Below are positions 6,453 to 7,793 of a DNA stretch of 7,793 nucleotides, in pieces. Each line of letters begins with the position of its first letter. The first letter of the stretch is position 1. A program made the position numbers and the translations under genes. Origin of the DNA: Actinomycetota bacterium. Lineage in GTDB: Bacteria; Actinomycetota; UBA4738; HRBIN12. The stretch spans positions 1 to 7,793 of the forward strand of contig VAYF01000015.1 of assembly GCA_005883885.1 (NCBI GenBank), written 5' to 3'. The notes under the pieces were generated by a model. It was not told the DNA's origin, ran no database searches, and saw only the letters and a list, made by a program, of their open reading frames with translations.

Positions 6453-7793
6453 GCGATCCGCCTCTTCGCGTCGCGGAGCACCTCCCGCGCGCAGTTGCGA
6501 CCGTTCGCCCCCGTGACCCCGCCGCCGGGGTGCGTGCCCGCTCCGCAGAGGTAGAGGCCGCGGATCGGCGTTCGGTAGTCGCCGTACCCCCGCACGGGGC
6601 GGAGGAACAGGAGCTGGTCCGGGGCCATGTCTCCGTGGAGCGCGTGGCCTCCCGTGAGGCCCAGGACCCGCTCCAGATCGAGCGGCGAGAGCACCTGTCG
6701 GTGCTCGATCATGCTCGGCAGCGTCGGGAAGTGCTCCGCGATCTGCGCGATCACCCGGTCCGCGCGCGCCTCCTTCATCGTGTCCCAGTCGCCGTCGGCC
6801 AGCCGATACGGCTGCGAGTTCACATCGACCGTCATGATGTGCTTCCCGTCGGGAGCGAGCGAGGCGTCATGCACCGTGGGGAAGCAGAGCTCGATGTGCG
6901 CCGGGTCGGCGGGGATCCCGCGTTGCGCCTCCGCCTGGTGCGCGTCCATGTCGGTGAGGAACGGATCGAGCTCCATGACACCGGTGTGGTACGGCTGCGG
7001 GGACGTGCCCGAGCCCCCGGCGAGCATGGGCAGGCCCCCGAGTCCGAGGTTGATCTTCATGCTCGTGCCCGTGCAGCGGTACGCCTCGACCGCGCCCACG
7101 AACGATGCGGGGAGGTCGTCCGGATCGCAGAGGCGGAGGAACGTCCGCTTGGGGTCGGCGTTCGACAGCACGCGCAGCGCGGGGATCTCTTCACCGGTCT
7201 CCAGCTCCACACCGGTGGCGCGGCCGTCGCGCGTATGGACACGCGCGACGGGCGCCCCCAGCCGGATCTCGGCGCCGGCCTCTCGCGCGGCCTCGGCCAT
7301 GAGCTCCGTGAGCCGGCCCATGCCCCCACGGACGAACCCCCAGCTCCGGGGACCCTCACCGGTGTCGCTCGCGTGATCGTGCAAGAGGACGTACGCGGTA
7401 CCCGGCGTGGATGGCCCGGCGAGACTGTCGTTGATCGCGGGCCAGCCGAGGGCAGCCATCACGTGCTCCGAGCGGAACCGTTCGCCGAGGAACTGCCGCA
7501 CCGACGTCGTGAACAGGAAGGCCAGATCCTGGGCCAGGCGCCGGCTCCCGTAGAGCTGCCACGCGTAGCGAAGGGCCGACCGGACGTCATCGAGACCTCG
7601 CAGGCGTGGATCGAACGCCGTGCGGTCGAAGAAGGGGACGACGGCGCGAGCCAGTTCGCCGAGATCCTGCTCGAACCGCACGAGCGCGTCCGCGTCGGCT
7701 GAGGAGAACCGACGCGTCTCCGAGAGCGTCGCCTCCATGTCGTCCGACATCAGGTAGCGCGCGCCATCGGGGTACAGGTTCAGCGTGGGGCCG
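6449..7793 (-). CDS. FAD-dependent oxidoreductase, PYROXD2/phytoene-desaturase-like (N-terminus outside window)
   Basis: Flavoprotein of the amine-oxidase/CrtI superfamily (COG1233; closest in style to PYROXD2-like proteins), presumably oxidising a small organic or amine substrate. 447 residues are visible; the frame stays open upstream of ATG 7750 through GPTLNLYPDGARYL, which fits the family, so that ATG is internal and the Rossmann GxGxxG is beyond the window (about 80-90 residues missing). Numbering from the first visible residue: FSSADADALVRFEQDL (29-44), GFVRGGMGRL (152-161), the second nucleotide-domain strand AGAEIRLGAPVARV (172-185), LSNADPKRTFLRL (209-221), LFLRPVRGYGDYRTPIRGLY (395-414) and the C-terminal FAD motif LCGAGTHPGGGVTGANGRN (415-433). 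The stop overlaps the aminotransferase GTG by 4 nt, so the two are translationally coupled and likely act on one pathway. A carotenoid role is unlikely, as no carotenoid genes are nearby. The substrate is unknown. Confidence 0.92.
   Translation of the reverse strand, partial: GPTLNLYPDGARYLMSDDMEATLSETRRFSSADADALVRFEQDLGELARAVVPFFDRTAFDPRLRGLDDVRSALRYAWQLYGSRRLAQDLAFLFTTSVRQFLGERFRSEHVMAALGWPAINDSLAGPSTPGTAYVLLHDHASDTGEGPRSWGFVRGGMGRLTELMAEAAREAGAEIRLGAPVARVHTRDGRATGVELETGEEIPALRVLSNADPKRTFLRLCDPDDLPASFVGAVEAYRCTGTSMKINLGLGGLPMLAGGSGTSPQPYHTGVMELDPFLTDMDAHQAEAQRGIPADPAHIELCFPTVHDASLAPDGKHIMTVDVNSQPYRLADGDWDTMKEARADRVIAQIAEHFPTLPSMIEHRQVLSPLDLERVLGLTGGHALHGDMAPDQLLFLRPVRGYGDYRTPIRGLYLCGAGTHPGGGVTGANGRNCAREVLRDAKRRIA

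Noticed and set aside
4974..6554. Plus-strand 526-codon open frame opposite the intact aminotransferase
   Set aside because: Antisense shadow with biased Arg/Pro/Asp composition and no recognisable domain.
6530..7702. Plus-strand 390-codon open frame opposite the FAD oxidoreductase
   Set aside because: Antisense shadow; the minus strand carries conserved FAD motifs throughout.
7748..7750. ATG 7750 as the true start of the FAD oxidoreductase
   Set aside because: The frame continues upstream with family-like sequence, and the nucleotide-binding GxGxxG region is still missing, so the real start lies beyond the window.

Overview
The window is GC-rich and densely coding. Starts are often GTG, and every same-strand gene junction lies within 4 nt. 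The style of the proteins (Ala/Arg-rich, a lipoprotein with an ASACGGG-type lipobox, an FCD-type GntR regulator) suggests a free-living soil or sediment bacterium from the Actinomycetota or a similarly GC-rich group such as Chloroflexota. This is inferred from composition and protein style only; there is no rRNA or other phylogenetic marker here.

Layout. (1) Positions 3523 down to 1, minus strand: an operon reading FCD/GntR regulator, then a periplasmic-binding lipoprotein of the spermidine/putrescine (PotD, COG0687) type, then a PotC-like permease, then a PotB-like permease that runs off the left edge. No ATPase gene is present; it would be expected beyond position 1. (2) Positions 3524-3607: an 84-bp divergent promoter region with a 20-bp imperfect inverted repeat, the best candidate operator. 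(3) Positions 3608-4934, plus strand: a class III PLP aminotransferase gene broken by a frameshift. Judged against its intact paralogue in the same window, it has also lost about 95 bp (about 32 residues). (4) Positions 7793 down to about 4948, minus strand, converging on (3): a PYROXD2/phytoene-desaturase-like FAD oxidoreductase (N-terminus outside the window), then an intact class III aminotransferase, then a short reading frame that looks like the first 35 or so residues of an SMP-30/gluconolactonase-like protein and then stops.

How the genes may work together. An ABC importer for a small, probably amine- or amino-acid-like compound sits beside two related omega-aminotransferases, a flavin oxidoreductase and a remnant of a lactonase-type protein, with an FCD regulator at the divergent promoter. 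The simplest reading is a regulated uptake and catabolism locus for an amine or amino acid. The substrate cannot be named. Two sites that are acidic in the classical polyamine system (Asp257 of PotD and the DD pair of PotC) appear to be Cys and Asn-Asn here, so the ligand may not be a polyamine. The two damaged genes face each other in the middle of the locus, suggesting local rearrangement or decay, or an assembly fault.

No tRNA, rRNA, CRISPR array, insertion sequence or integrase was seen. I did not find a wholly new system. The most noteworthy points are the paired lesions, the possible CTG start and the non-canonical ligand site.
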